This document shows positions 46,525-58,780 of a DNA stretch of 64,000 bases, piece after piece. Source of the DNA: Homarus americanus (Eukaryota; Arthropoda; Malacostraca; Decapoda; Nephropidae); the NCBI RefSeq assembly GCF_018991925.1, contig NW_024737042.1:18941789-19005788 (forward strand), written 5' to 3'. Made by a program: the position numbers and the translations under genes. Numbering within the stretch: the stretch's first letter is position 1; each line of letters begins with the position of its first letter. Below the pieces are notes generated by a model that saw nothing but the letters and a program-made list of their open reading frames with translations, had not been told where the DNA came from and made no database searches.

Positions 46525-49065
46525 TCAGTAGCCGCAGAAAGACACTGCAGGTGCGGCCAAGACGAACTTCTCGGCATTCAGAGTGATGCCGTGCGTCCTA
46601 CACCTGGTCAGTACCTCGTCGATGCGGCGAAGATGCGTCAGGTAGTCCTCATCATAGAGGAGGACGTCATCCACTACCTTCATGCAGTTGGTCACGCCTT
46701 GAAGTGCCATGTCACCACGGAGAAAGAAGGCATCCCCCGTAGCAGCGAATCCCATAGGGCCACGGCAGTAGCGGAAGCGTCTGTAAGGCGTGATGAAAGT
46801 GGTCAGTGGCTGATCCTCCTTCTTCAGTGGGATCTGCCAATAACCAAAGAGGGCGTCCATTGTCGAGAAGTGCCGTACCTTCGGGTCCACACTCCGTATA
46901 GCCGCAAAAGGTGTGGGTGAAGGGTGGGCGGGACGGGACACCTGGCTGTTAAGCTTAGACAAGTCGGTAGTAATCCGCACTCCACCGTTAGTCTTAGCCA
47001 CAGCGACTAGAGGGTGGCACCAAGGGGACGGGTCGTTACCAATGGGTACGATGACACCCTGGGCCACCATGGAATCCAGTTCTTTCTTGACTGAATCCCT
47101 GAAGGCGAGAGGGATCAACCGGGGAGTGTGTATGGCAAAAGGCTGTGCATCTTCCCGCAGGTGTATCCTCATAGGCGGACCCGCCATAGCTTTCAGTGGC
47201 GAGGTCCATAGGGACTCCTTCGTCACCAGCACATCCGAGTACTCCTTCAGGAAGTAGGCCCTTGCGGCTGAAGGAGACGTCTCGCTGTGAAGAGGAAGCA
47301 GCCGTGACTTGGGTGGAGGCGGGGCGGGAGTGGACGCGGGTTCTGGGCAGCTCTGTGCGGCAGCGCCAGGCGCGTCGCTCGTTGATTCCCGCACCCTGCT
47401 GGCGGTGTACCAAGCAGCTGGGATTTGCTCAGGAAAGTCTCTGGGCACCACGTCTAACGCCTTGCAGTGCTCCCACGACAACAAGGGTGTAGCGAGAGTA
47501 GGCTGCACGTCGATCCATTCATGACACGACCTGTCGCCGTAAGTGATCTCCTCTTGAAAGGAGCCCACAGCGTCCGGCATCTGAGAACCGTCCGCATTGT
47601 AGTACTGCAGCTGCGGCGGTGGTCCCAGGCCGCATTTGGTGAGGCCCAGTTTCTGGAGGTGCTTCAGGCCTATCACTGTAGTATCAGCGCCGGTGTCCGG
47701 TATCACCTCGATGTGACCCGACACATCACCGTGTGTGACGGCGACGCGGATGGTAGGGGAAGGGGTAGCCCTGGGGCGTATGGTCGCGTCCACCCTTCTG
47801 ATGTGACTCAGCTGCTGCTTGGGGCTGCGTGGGCCATCTGAAGGGGGCTGCGTGCGAACCACCCCGAGGGAAGTGAGCTGCTTTCCTCCTCGTCTCGGGC
47901 TTTTGGGCTTGGGTTGGCGGCAGCACTTGTCGTAGTGTCCATAGCGACCACAGGCCTGACATTTGTGGCCTCGTGCAGGGCACCTGTCTGTGTTAGACCA
48001 GTGGCCCTTACGGTCACATCCACGACACAGTGCGTCGGCGGCCGGGCATGTCTTGAGGCCATGCTGCTTTCCACAGCTGCCACAGGAAGCACTAGGTGGA
48101 GGCGTGGAAGAACGTCCGGCAGCCTTCACGTTGTTGGCCGCCTTCTTACCCTTCTTGTATTGTGAGATAGCTCTCACAGCAGGTGGGGCCCGTAATGCAG
48201 AGGTGGCAGACTTGGTGGCCTCGTATGACCGACATTCAGTCACTACCACCTGGAGTGTGGAGGAAGCGACCAGGGGGATGAGTGGCTGCACCAACTCTTC
48301 TTGTCTGACACCTGTCAAGATCCCGTGCTTGACCCAGGCTTCCTCACATTCCCGGCTGTGCACCTTGCAGACGTCGATCTCCTCCGACAAACTCTTCAAA
48401 CGCACAAAAAAGTCGTCAAAGGATTCGTTTGCGCGGCGACGCAAAGCCTCGTTATTCTGACCCTTAACGTGCTCCTGCAAAAGGTCGAGCACATCCGTCA
48501 CTGAAGATGTAGAATCGGGAGGCACTTGCAACGTGTGCTCCAAAACTCTCTGGGTCTCCAGCGACAAAGACATCCGCAGTTGGATGAGCTGTTTGTTTGG
48601 AGGCATGCTGTCAAGATCCACCATCGTGGAGTAATCTGTCCAACGTCGCCTCCACTAGCGAAAAAGCTGAAACGTGACGTCTGGTGAGAGGGCGGGTGGG
48701 AGTTGAACAGATGCCTTGGGAGCTGTTGGAGTAGCAAGAGTACCTGGAGGACGCTGGTGTGGTGGAGGAGGGAGGGTACTGGCGCCTTGGTGTGCGAGTG
48801 AGGGAGGGTGGGTTAGCGCCAGGCTTGCCAATAGTGCATCAAAACGCGACTTTTCCTCCTCTCTTCGTGTCTCCTCCCTCTAAAGTTCCATTTCTCTGCG
48901 TCGCTCGTCCCTGTGATACACCCACTTCAGAATTGTAGCAATGTCCGTCGCTGTAGGTGAAGGATGAGGGGCGGTGGGCGCAGAAGCTCCATCTGTGCCC
49001 GGTAGAGGAGAAGGTGGTGAGGAGTCGTGTCTCCCATCTTGACGTTGTCCCTTCTTGCCGCCCAT
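46525..49065 (-). pseudogene. Element 2 gag, protease and reverse transcriptase
   Basis: Probable start MGGKKGQRQDGRHD at 49065. TAG codons at 48880-48882 and 48655-48657 interrupt one continuous phase, each where element 3 retains coding sequence (for the second, Glu in FREWRRRW). From 48624 the frame is open for 699 codons: capsid, knuckles CRGCDRKGHWSNTDRC and CQACGRYGHYDKCC, retropepsin VIPDTGADTTVIG, then RT with LTTFITPYRRFRYCRGPMGF and the catalytic MKVVDDVLLYDED. It stops at a TGA (46525-46527) after AVSFCGY. Gag and pol share one frame. About ten residues present in element 3 after EALRRR are absent. Confidence 0.88.
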
Positions 49066-49559
49066 CTTAATATGCTTGAACTGTGCTGTTTAGTATATAA
49101 AGTTGCGCCTCATCAGCTCGAACCACATATATATGACATAAACAGCGCAGAAATAACGCATAGAGTCCACAGTTCTGTCTGTGAGTGAGTGTGTGCGTGC
49201 GTGCGTACGTGTGTGTCTGAGACAGCAGATGCGGTGGCCTTAGGCTGGAGCCGCCGCGGAGGCAAGAACGTCAGTGTCTCCCCGGATGTCACACGAGAAG
49301 GGTGTACACCTGCATGCTCCGTGGGTACCACAAAAAACAGGCAATGCTCAACTCTCAGCTCTAGACACACTAATACACTGACACTAACACTGCCACCGTC
49401 ACTAAAAAGCACTGTGACGGCGCAACACTGCACGTCGCGGCGAAACACAACGCAACACAACACACTAAGAGTCGACACGCACATGGCCGGCAGGTGTAAC
49501 CGTCGGCATTGTTCACACACTTGTAAGTCCACAGATCCTACTCACTGCGCCATAAAGGT
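49066..49559 (-). other. Element 2 leader region
   Basis: Sequence upstream of gag on the minus strand, with a GT/GCGT-rich run near 49185-49210. No recognised protein. Confidence 0.5.
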
Positions 49560-50364
49560 TCATCCTTGACCACCGAAGGGTCAAGACGTACCTGTCACTC
49601 CTCTCGGAGCAGCCAGGTCAACTGTTAAGTTGGCCCATACCAACTCCCTCCCCTGAACCCTCCTCCCCACCGGAATATCAACAAGTTCTCGCCAGAAGTT
49701 ACAATTTCATTTAGGAAAGGAATGGAACCAGTGTTAAACAGAGGTGAACAGTGGTGAACAGTGCTTAAGTCAGTGAGAACAACTCAACAGTAACAGTCGT
49801 ACCCAAGTTAACCTTCACACAGTGAGGTCCCAGGTACCCAGTGATAACGGCCCGTGAGACCCAACAACAACCAGCGATGTGTTAATCCATCTACGATAAG
49901 AAGGCCTGGGACCACACCTCACTCATATAACACCATCTGTGAAGGAATTACTCCACCACGTTAGGTCCCTCATAACACCATCTGTGAAGGAGTTACTACA
50001 CCACGTGAGGCCCCTCATAACACCAGCTGTGAGGGAATTACTACACCACGTGAGGCCCCTCATAACACCATATGTGAGGGAATTACTACACCACGTGGTC
50101 CCTCATAACACCATCTGTGAGGGAACTACTACACCACGTAAGGTCCCTCCTAACACCATCTGGGAGGGAGTTACTACACTACGTGTTTGCTGTTCAACAC
50201 CTACAATAATCTGTATGTTCACTGTATGTTCCTTTACCTTTCTCTAATGAAGGCTTTTGTTAAACCACCAATGTATGTAATAAGTCATTTATGTCCAATG
50301 TATATTTTCAGCCTTCGGGCTGCAGAACTTTTTCAATAAACTGTCAATTATTATTATTATTATT
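49560..50364 (+). mobile_element. Inserted LINE-like segment with 45-bp minisatellite and (ATT)n tail
   Basis: Contains five to six tandem 45-bp units (CCCTCATAACACCATCTGTG...) at about 49910-50185. It then ends in the same 3' text as at 33.7 kb (TTTTCAGCCTTCGGGCTGCA, TTTCAATAAACTGTCAATT) and an ATT tail at 50346-50364. The tail abuts the truncated LTR of element 2, whose first 12 bp are missing, so this is probably an insertion with local loss. The left boundary is a guess. Confidence 0.5.
49910..50185. repeat. 45-bp minisatellite
   Basis: Units share CTCATAACACCATCTGTGA and GGAATTACTACACCACGTGA, with point differences and one 3-bp loss near 50097. Its open frame (ELLHHVRPLITP repeats) follows from a unit length divisible by three and is not taken as a gene. 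Confidence 0.92.
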
Positions 50365-50556
50365 AAGTGTTCCCTGAAGAAGGCAGTGAGGCACGGAGTC
50401 AGACTGAGACTGCCTTGCCATATGGCAGCCTCGGGGCAATGTTGCCACATAAGACGTGCAGTGTTTCCACATAATTATAAATATAAATGCTACTCGACAC
50501 AGTAGCTTATTTACAAGGTTGCTACTTGGCACAGTTGCATAAATACATAACCTACA
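50365..50556 (-). repeat. Element 2 5' LTR, damaged
   Basis: Matches the left LTR from AAGTGTTCCCTGAAGAAGGC onward, but lacks the first 12 bp and about 90 bp between GGCAGTGA and GGCACGGAGTC. The PBS cannot be seen. Confidence 0.85.
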
Positions 50557-50997
50557 ATTCCTTAACACCAGGATTCATTCCTAGGCCTAAGTTAACGTGC
50601 CACTATTTACCAGATACCACTGGGGTATTGTAGATGACTGAACAAGGCACGTCTGTACTGGGTCAGTGTGGACACGTCCTACCTATAGCCTATACCAAGG
50701 GTTACTAGAGAGAAAGTCTCTGGTCACCCAGCATATGAGTGAGGAGCGTCTTAGATCACGTGACTCAGGACAGTTGCCAAATATAGAACTAATTAATACT
50801 ACTCTTGGTTTGACTTAACAGAGTAACACAAATGATGCATATTAATGACATACATAGATATACAATTAACCTAAGAAACTAAGAAGAACAATAAGATAAT
50901 AGTAAAAATAACAAGTTATTAATAGCTTGTGGGGAGTGGAGGCTTAAACAGATACCACACGACATGCTTGTTGCTATGGGGATATGGGCACATGACA
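50557..50997 (-). repeat. Element 1 5' LTR, outer piece
   Basis: Starts with the duplicated ATTCC, continues TTAACACCAGGATTC as in the left LTR, and ends GGGCACATGACA before ATAC. Confidence 0.95.
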
Positions 50998-51465
50998 ATA
51001 CAATGGTTCAGAGTAAACCATCAGAATTCATATGTGGAGATTCATGAATGATACGTATGATAATAATACAAAGCAATTATTACTATGAACGTTTATGTTT
51101 CTGCCTTCCACGTAAATCTGGTAATTGTTTTAAATAAGTGACACAAATGTGTATAAATGGTGTCCTAATATTTGTAACCCACTTTTTAAATTAGTTCGCA
51201 GATATTTTCCTTTTTACCGTTGATATGTTCTAATCTTATATAGGCATCTTAAGTGCCCGTATTTTTTTATACTAAGATAAATAAAGTATAGATAAACCTA
51301 AATAAAAGAGTTAACCGTTTAGGGGTCAGAGGACCTTCCTAAGGTGAATAAAATCATCTGGCGTTAGCCGATATACATCGTCTGGCGTTTGTTAGAATTA
51401 CTATCAAAAGTCCACTTGCCAGCAAAAAGAGTTGATATAGTTTACTAATTTTCTTCAAGGCAACG
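50998..51465. other. No gene recognised
   Basis: Flank of element 1; AT-rich. GATATACATCGTCTGGCGTT and CATCTGGCGTTAGCC form a short repeated phrase near 51355-51390. Confidence 0.5.
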
Positions 51466-51595
51466 TCCAGCATCTCGACCTAAACAAGATCGAAAACCTG
51501 TGGGGTAGCTTACTTAAGGTTACTAAAGGTAGTTTTCCAGCTCAGGATCTAAGGATCCTCTATGCTGGACTCCAGAGTCCTGTGCGGGGTTGAGG
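51466..51595 (+). pseudogene. Tc1-like transposase C-terminal relic
   Basis: HLDLNKIENLWGSLLKVTKG at about 51472 resembles the D-L-N-P-I-E-N-L-W box of Tc1/mariner transposases, whose Glu is catalytic. QDLRILYAGLQSPVRG follows. Only about 40 codons, no inverted repeats seen. Confidence 0.5.
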
Positions 51596-52846
<1,251 letters not shown>

Positions 52847-53524
52847 CATACATGCACAAGTAGACAATATGGCAACTAACATGACAGACAAACAGCTGAC
52901 TGACTGGTTCACATTAGACAAACAGGCAGACACACGCCAACAACGGATAAGACAGACAGATTTGACGACACAAAGAGTACAGACGGGCTTACATTCAAAC
53001 AACACGCAGTTGAACAGACAGTTGGGATGGCAATAGACAGGACGGATAGACTTGAGACAGATTAGAAGACATTTATAAACAAAAATAACACCAAATTGAC
53101 CATAGCTGCATCATTGAGGGTAGGAGGTCTCACATCCACCAGCGTAAATAAGAATAACACCAAACTGACCATAGCTGAGTCAGTGAGAGTAGGAGGTCTT
53201 GCATCCACCAGCGTAAAATAATAAGACGCATTTAAAACTAACATCCTCGCGTGGAAAGAACATCGATGATCGGTCAGTCATGTGAGATGGGCCTAAAACT
53301 GACTAACGTACATATAGACTATGATGACTTAACACACGTAATGACTTAAGTAGATGGTGCCTAATCTAACCAGAATCAAGGTCACTTCTCTTCATAATAT
53401 AATCTATCTCGGAATGATCATCGGTGATTCATAATAATTATAGTTTGTTTATGATTTTAACCTCTCCTTATGGCGAATATTTATTTAACTAATTATTCTA
53501 ACCTTTATTCTATTCCTTCTTATA
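52847..53524. other. No gene recognised; 68-bp tandem duplication
   Basis: 53082-53221 holds two diverged copies of AATAACACCAAA(T/C)TGACCATAGCTG... each ending CATCCACCAGCGTAAA. CAGACAG-like phrases recur at 52860-53060. Confidence 0.7.
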
Positions 53525-53637
53525 GTATATGAGATACTGTAAGTATCAAGACCACGACCATGATTATAACAACCACGACCATAATTATAACATCCACGAA
53601 TGTGATTATAACAACCACGACCATGATTATAACAACT
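53525..53637 (+). repeat. 21-bp minisatellite, left of CR1-B
   Basis: About five units of AACAACCACGACCATGATTA plus T. The same unit occurs at 57459-57701 and 61905-62757. Confidence 0.92.
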
Positions 53638-53706
53638 CAGTTGTGTTCTGACCTCACTAGGGGAAAGGTCACGGCAGGGTTAGCTCCGGAGGGATAATTA
53701 TCAGAT

Positions 53707-54687
53707 ATGGCCAGTGCTATGTGCGGTCTTGGGTATGAGAGTTTGTTGACCAAACTGGAGTGGTCCATTGAAGAATTGGCGAGGGCCAAGTTAGAAATTG
53801 AGAGGGCCACGTTGGAGAACCTGAAATTAAGGAAAGAGCTGGCGAAGTTAAAAGGAGAGGCAGGACGAGTAAAGCCAGTGTCTGACGAAAAATCAAGCGA
53901 GTGGAAAATTGTGAGTAGTGGGAAGACAAAGCTGGTGGTGAAGAAGCACACGAAGGATACGACAACAACGACAACAACAGCTAAGTGTACCAACCCGTTC
54001 AGTCCCTTGATAGACGAATTGGACGTTAGTACAGTCAGGGGCAGGGATGACAAGGAAGGTATAAAAACTTTAATTGTTGGTGACTCACAGGTAAGGTACA
54101 TGGACAGGGCCTTTTGTGGTAAAAACAAAAATAGGATGAGGGTGTGTTTGCCAGGAGCTGGGGTGGGGGATATAATTGACAGGATGGACAATATCTTGTC
54201 TGGTAATGGGAACAAACCCATTATCTGCCTCAGTGCAGGAGGCAATGATATTGGCCGGTGTAGGAGCGAGGAACTTCTTGATAAGTTCAAGGCAGCCATA
54301 AATCGTATTAGGACTAAGGGAGGGATCCCTATCACATGCCGTGTCCTGCCTAGAAGGGGAGTTGGCAGTGAATGGTTGTCAAGGGCGGTTGGTGTCAACG
54401 ACCGTCTTGACAGATATTGCAAGTCAATATCAGTCCCATTCATTGACAACTGGGACAACTTCTATGGCAGAAGGGACCTTTATGCTAGGGATGGGGTGCA
54501 CCTGTATAGGGATGGAGTAGCAACCCTGGCTGGGGCTCTAGAGGGGGCAGTTCAAAAGATATCGAAGTCTTTAAACTGTTTAGAGAACATATGGGCACGG
54601 GGGTGGAGGAGAATGCAGTGGGAGCGGGTAAACAAGGCGAAAGATTACAGAAAAATAGTGTTAGGAATGATGACAAAACTAAATTAG
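53707..54687 (+). CDS. CR1 ORF1 with SGNH/GDSL esterase domain, intact frame
   Basis: A 326-codon frame. Residues 10-50 form a coiled coil (EELARAKLEIERATLENLKL), followed by a Thr-rich linker (84-91). The esterase domain shows block I VGDSQVRYMD (nucleophile Ser127), block III SAGGNDIG (Asn180) and block V RDGVHL (Asp262, His265). A C-terminal basic tail follows. Some CR1 ORF1 proteins carry such an esterase and bind the element RNA; the role in retrotransposition is not settled. The start ATG is the first in frame, about 70 bp after the minisatellite. Of the LINE proteins in the window this alone is unbroken. Its ORF2 partner is dead. Confidence 0.88.
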   Translation: MASAMCGLGYESLLTKLEWSIEELARAKLEIERATLENLKLRKELAKLKGEAGRVKPVSDEKSSEWKIVSSGKTKLVVKKHTKDTTTTTTTAKCTNPFSPLIDELDVSTVRGRDDKEGIKTLIVGDSQVRYMDRAFCGKNKNRMRVCLPGAGVGDIIDRMDNILSGNGNKPIICLSAGGNDIGRCRSEELLDKFKAAINRIRTKGGIPITCRVLPRRGVGSEWLSRAVGVNDRLDRYCKSISVPFIDNWDNFYGRRDLYARDGVHLYRDGVATLAGALEGAVQKISKSLNCLENIWARGWRRMQWERVNKAKDYRKIVLGMMTKLN

Positions 54688-54769
54688 ACAGGGAGTTTAA
54701 AACTAAACGTGGTAAGGGGAGGACTCAGAACACGACTAACTTAAATGTATACTAAGCGAACAGTAGAAG

Positions 54770-57458
54770 TATGAGAAACAAAATGGATGATATTAGGGCC
54801 TTGGTATGTACCGAAGAAATCGATATAATTGCATTCACTGAAACATGAATCAACCTAGACACACGTGAATTACCAGTCGAATACCAAATTGCGGGTTACA
54901 AACTGTTCCATACCGATAGGCAGACCAGGAAAGGAGGCGGAGTAGCAATCTATGTTAGGGATAATCTGAAGTGTGAAATAAATATGGAAATAAAAACTGA
55001 GAGGAATACAGAAACAATTTGGATAGAATTTTGCGACGGTCGGGAAAAATTAATCACAGGAGTAATATATAGACCCCCCCAATCTTGATAGCGTCAATGA
55101 GCGACTTATCTGGGATGAAATGCGCAGGGCTTCCACACACAACAAAGTCTGTATAGTAGGCGACTTTAACCTTGGCCAAATAGATTGGACTGACCTTACG
55201 GGTAACTCAGAATCAGAGGATTTTCTCGAGACGATCCAGGACTCTTTCCTAAGTCAACATATTACCGAACCCACACGGGGTAATAATATACTGGATTTAG
55301 TTCTGTCGAACAGAGAAAACCTCATTAGCAATGTCGAGGTAGGGAACGAACTTGCAAACAGCGATCACAAAGAAATTCGATTCCAGTTAGATTTTCGGGG
55401 CAGACGTAAGGAAAATTCCACTAAAGTACCAGATTTCAGAAGGGCAAACTTTGACAGTTTAAAGAGGCAGCTGAGAGAGGGGGTGTCGCGCTTGGCCGTG
55501 AACCTGACAGATGACACCGACCTGATAACGAGATCTGAGATTGCCGAGTTCCACGACAATTTAAATAGTGAGTTACTTAATGCACAAAGGCAGAACATAC
55601 CATACAAAAAACTCAGATCAGACAACAATGACCCTAAATGGATAAATAATTATTTAAAGAACATCATTGGCCAAAGGAAGGCTATAGGTAGAAGGATAAT
55701 TCCTGGCGAAATTCACCTCTGGGACTATTATAGGGTATTGGCGAGTAGGGTTAAAACCGAGATAAGGAAAGCAAAGAGGAATAATGAGGTAAGGATAGCA
55801 AGGGAGGCGAAGACAAACCCCAAAGGATTCTACCAAATGTACCAAACTAAAACACGAGAAGAGATTGGACCAATACGGTCAGACTCCGGCGAGCTCACTG
55901 ATAACGACGGTGAAATGAGCAATAATTTGAATAAATAATTTTCAACAGTTTTCACCACCGAAAATTTAAACATGATACCCGAGGCACCGACTCTATTCAG
56001 AGATAGTGAAGAAAACAAATTAAGTGAGATAGTAGTGACTAGTAACGATGTTAGGAAGCAAATAGACAAACTAAAGCCTAATAAGTCACCTGGTCCCGAT
56101 GAGATATTTGCCAGAGTATTAACATGTCCTTAAAAACAGGTGTAGTACCAGAATCCTGGAGGATAGAGAATGAAATACCGATTTTCAAGAAGGGGGATAG
56201 ATCACTATCCTCTAACTACCGCCCAATCAGTCTAACATCAATAGTAGGCAAATTACTGGAAGCATTCATTTCAAACTCTATTCGAAATCACCTGGAGAAG
56301 CACCGATTGACCAATGATTCCCAGCATGGCTTCACAAGCGGACGTTCTTGCCTAACTAATCTATTAACATTCTTTTCATCAGTTTTCGAATCGGTGGACG
56401 AGGGGCACAATTATGATGTGGTATATCTCGACTTTAGCAAAGCCTTCGACAGAGTCCCCCACGAAAGACTAATTAGAAAGGTAGAAGCTCATGGCATCAA
56501 AGGTGACATATCCTTAAATGGATTAGGGCGTGGTTACAGGACAGGAAACAGCGAGTGAGCATTAATGGCACTAAGTCCCATTGGAGCAACGTCACAAGTG
56601 GAGTTCCCCAAGGCTCAGTACTTGGACCATTATTATTTATTATATACATAAACGACATAGATATCGGCATAGACAGCAACATAAGTAAATTTGCTGATGA
56701 CACTAAAATAGGACGTGTTATCAAATCTGACGAGGACTCGGCAAAACTACAGGAAGATCTAAACAAATTTTTCGAATGGTCTGAAAAATGGCAGATGAAA
56801 TTCAACGTCGACAAATGTAAAGTACTCAGTATAGGAGATGCAAACAGGGAAACCAGATACCAGATGAACAACGATGTCATAGAGAAATCCGACTGCGAGA
56901 GAGATTTAGGAGTAATGATAAGTAGGAACCTTAAGCCAAGTAAACAATGTGTTTTTGCTCGTAACAAGGCTAATAAAGTGCTTGGGTTCATACAAAGGAG
57001 TGTTAGTTACAAGACTAGCGAGGTCATCCTAAAACTGTATCTTGCTCTTGTGAGACCACACCTGGATTACGCAGTTCAGTTCTGGTCACCGTATTACAGA
57101 ATGGATATAGAATTCTTGGAAAGAATCCAGAGGAGAATGACAAGACTAATCCCGGGCATTAGGAACCTTGAGTATAGAGACAGGTTAAAGCATCTTAATT
57201 TGCACTCCCTTGAGAGACGTAGAGCGAGGGGCGACCTGATAGAGGTGTATAAGTGGAAGGCAGGGCTAAACAAAGGGGACATTACAAAGGTACTCAAATT
57301 ATCCAATCAGGAGCGAACTCTTAACAATGGTTTTAAATTAGACAAATTTAGATTTAGGGGTGAAATAGGTAAACACTGGTTTGGAAACAGAGTAGTGGAT
57401 GAATGGAACAAGTTACCAAATATCATCATTAACTCGAATACGCTGAATTGCTTCAAAC
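54770..57458 (+). pseudogene. CR1 ORF2: endonuclease and reverse transcriptase, broken
   Basis: Endonuclease text starts about 54780 (MDDIRALVCTEEIDIIAFTE), with a TGA at 54846-54848 in place of the Trp of ETW and a shift near 55080. Then VGDFNLGQIDWTDLTG leads a long frame (55120-55938) that ends at TAA 55936-55938, where copy A has TAT. A 46-bp deletion near 56119 relative to copy A shifts frame. RT motifs follow: YLDFSKAFDRVPHERL, a small insertion near 56507, SGVPQGSVLGPLLF and FADDTKIGRV. The frame from 56555 then runs straight into minisatellite units and stops at 57676, so the last about 70 residues are minisatellite translation. Confidence 0.9.
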
Positions 57459-57701
57459 ATGATTATAACAACCACGACCATAATTATAAAAGCCACGACC
57501 ATGATTTTAACAACCACGACCATGATTATAACAACCACGACTATGATTATAACAACCACGACCATGATTGTAACAACCACGACCATGATTATAGCAATCA
57601 CGACCATGAATATAACAACCACGACCATGAATATATCAACCACGACCATGATTATAACAACCACGACTATGATTAAAACAACCACGACCATGATTATAAA
57701 A
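57459..57701 (+). repeat. 21-bp minisatellite, right of CR1-B
   Basis: About eleven units of the AACAACCACGACCATGATTA-based repeat in the same orientation as the block at 53525-53637. Confidence 0.93.
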
Positions 57702-57756
57702 TGAAACAGAACACAATGAGAAGACTACATATATAAGTAAGAATAGAGAGTAGGAA

Positions 57757-58573
57757 TGTAAAGATAGGAAACTTGGTAGCGTGGCCGGTTGTTATTTACT
57801 CAGCGTCAATACGCTTATCTTATATCGTATGTCAATACACATATATTACTTCTTAGAGGGACAACTTGTTAAACACCTCTTCGATACAACTATTTATTAA
57901 TTCACTCAATGACATGGACACATTAATATCGCTATTATATCGGGGTACTAACACATTATGTTTTACGTTACTCGACACTGACTCTCGGACACACTTGAAT
58001 GAATACACTTCCCACAGTAGGTAACCCACCCTAGGAATCGTTCTGACAAGACTCACGTGTACCCTGACGTAGGCCCAGTGGATGCTTGACTGGGCTGCCT
58101 CCTATGGGAGGCTTCTGCTTAGCTGGGGTCTGGTCGGGAAGTCCCCCTCCCGACCTGGGGAGAGGACAAGCGTGACTCTGAGAATCTCCAGAGTAATGTT
58201 CGAATGTTCAAATGGCACCCAGGATCAGAATGATAATGAGAATGATAATCAGAACCAGAATGATCGTGGACGGGACTGTAGGGCCTTTACATAGGGTCGG
58301 CCCAGCCGGCTTTTGACCTCTAACCAATTATCACTAAACTGGTTTGATCTGGATAGCTGTGTGCAGGTGTGGTCCTGCCCAGGTGTCTTGGTTAGGTGGG
58401 ATTGTAGGTCACCCGGCTAACTCACGTCACTAGCGGGCGAGGTCAAGTCCCTCGGGTCGACCTGAGGTGTGTCAACCCGGACTGTGGTGGTACCACGAGG
58501 TCTGTAGTGTACTTGCTGTTATATGCGACATAATTCTGGGCTGTAAGCTTTGGTCTGACAATCAATCATTACA
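57757..58573 (-). repeat. Family L LTR-like repeat, copy L2 (uninterrupted)
   Basis: 817 bp, TGTAAAGATAGGAAACTTGG to CAATCATTACA. Followed by CCTCCTGCCAAGACC, on the minus strand a purine-rich tract before TGTAATG. It contains two imperfect duplications (GATAATGAGAATGATAATCAGAA). No coding frame. Confidence 0.6.
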
Positions 58574-58780
58574 CCTCCTGCCAAGACCAAAGCTTCATCA
58601 CAGAGACTGATGTCACATATAGACAGCAACATCATGTGTGGTATCAAAGATAATCCCTGGGGTGATAACATAGTCTCACATTTACAAACAACAATCTCAT
58701 AGGTGTATGTTTTTCTATTGGCGCTAGTTTGATCTGACAAAGCTCACTATACCTCCCGCCAAGATCAAAGCTTCTATGCC
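58574..58780 (-). mobile_element. Non-coding internal region next to L2
   Basis: Matches 6959-7190. CCTCCTGCCAAGACCAAAGC at 58574 and CCTCCCGCCAAGATCAAAGC near 58751 form a direct duplication. Confidence 0.45.

Larger units (their letters stand above)
44194..50556 (-). mobile_element. Gypsy element 2, inserted in the LTR of element 1
   Basis: Minus-strand element with ends TGAAGGTTCC and AACCTACA (TG...CA on the plus strand) and target duplication ATTCC at 44189-44193 and 50557-50561. Left (3') LTR 44194-44480; right (5') LTR reduced to 50365-50556. Gag, protease, RT, RNase H and integrase are in the usual Gypsy order. Related to element 3 by protein sequence and by LTR start (minus strand TGTAGGTTATGTAT versus TGTAGGCTATGTAT). 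Several nonsense changes and shifts inactivate it. Confidence 0.93.
37800..50997 (-). mobile_element. Gypsy element 1 (GmR1-type domain order), split by element 2
   Basis: Minus-strand LTR retrotransposon. Left (3') LTR 37800-38641; the right (5') LTR is in two pieces, 43787-44193 and 50557-50997. The flanks are ATAC at 37796-37799 and 50998-51001, a 4-bp target duplication. Removing element 2 and one copy of its ATTCC duplication gives an 843-bp right LTR against 842 bp on the left, and an element of about 6.83 kb. The LTRs differ at several per cent by eye. Internal order is gag, protease, integrase, RT, RNase H. Frameshifts and stops make it defective. Confidence 0.95.
53638..57458 (+). 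mobile_element. CR1-like LINE, copy B (3'-truncated)
   Basis: Carries a complete ORF1 and most of ORF2. It is bordered on both sides by the 21-bp minisatellite. The end lies at CTTCAAACAT in the last codons of ORF2; copy A continues AGGTTGGATG there and on to the 3' UTR. Loss of the 3' end is unusual for a LINE. Confidence 0.85.

Noticed and set aside
49910..50185. CRISPR-like array
   Set aside because: Units are contiguous and similar throughout, with no unique spacers, and the genome is eukaryotic. The 21-bp and 25-bp arrays fail for the same reason.
49939..50247. Leu/His repeat protein (ELLHHVRPLITP)
   Set aside because: Translation of the 45-bp minisatellite only.
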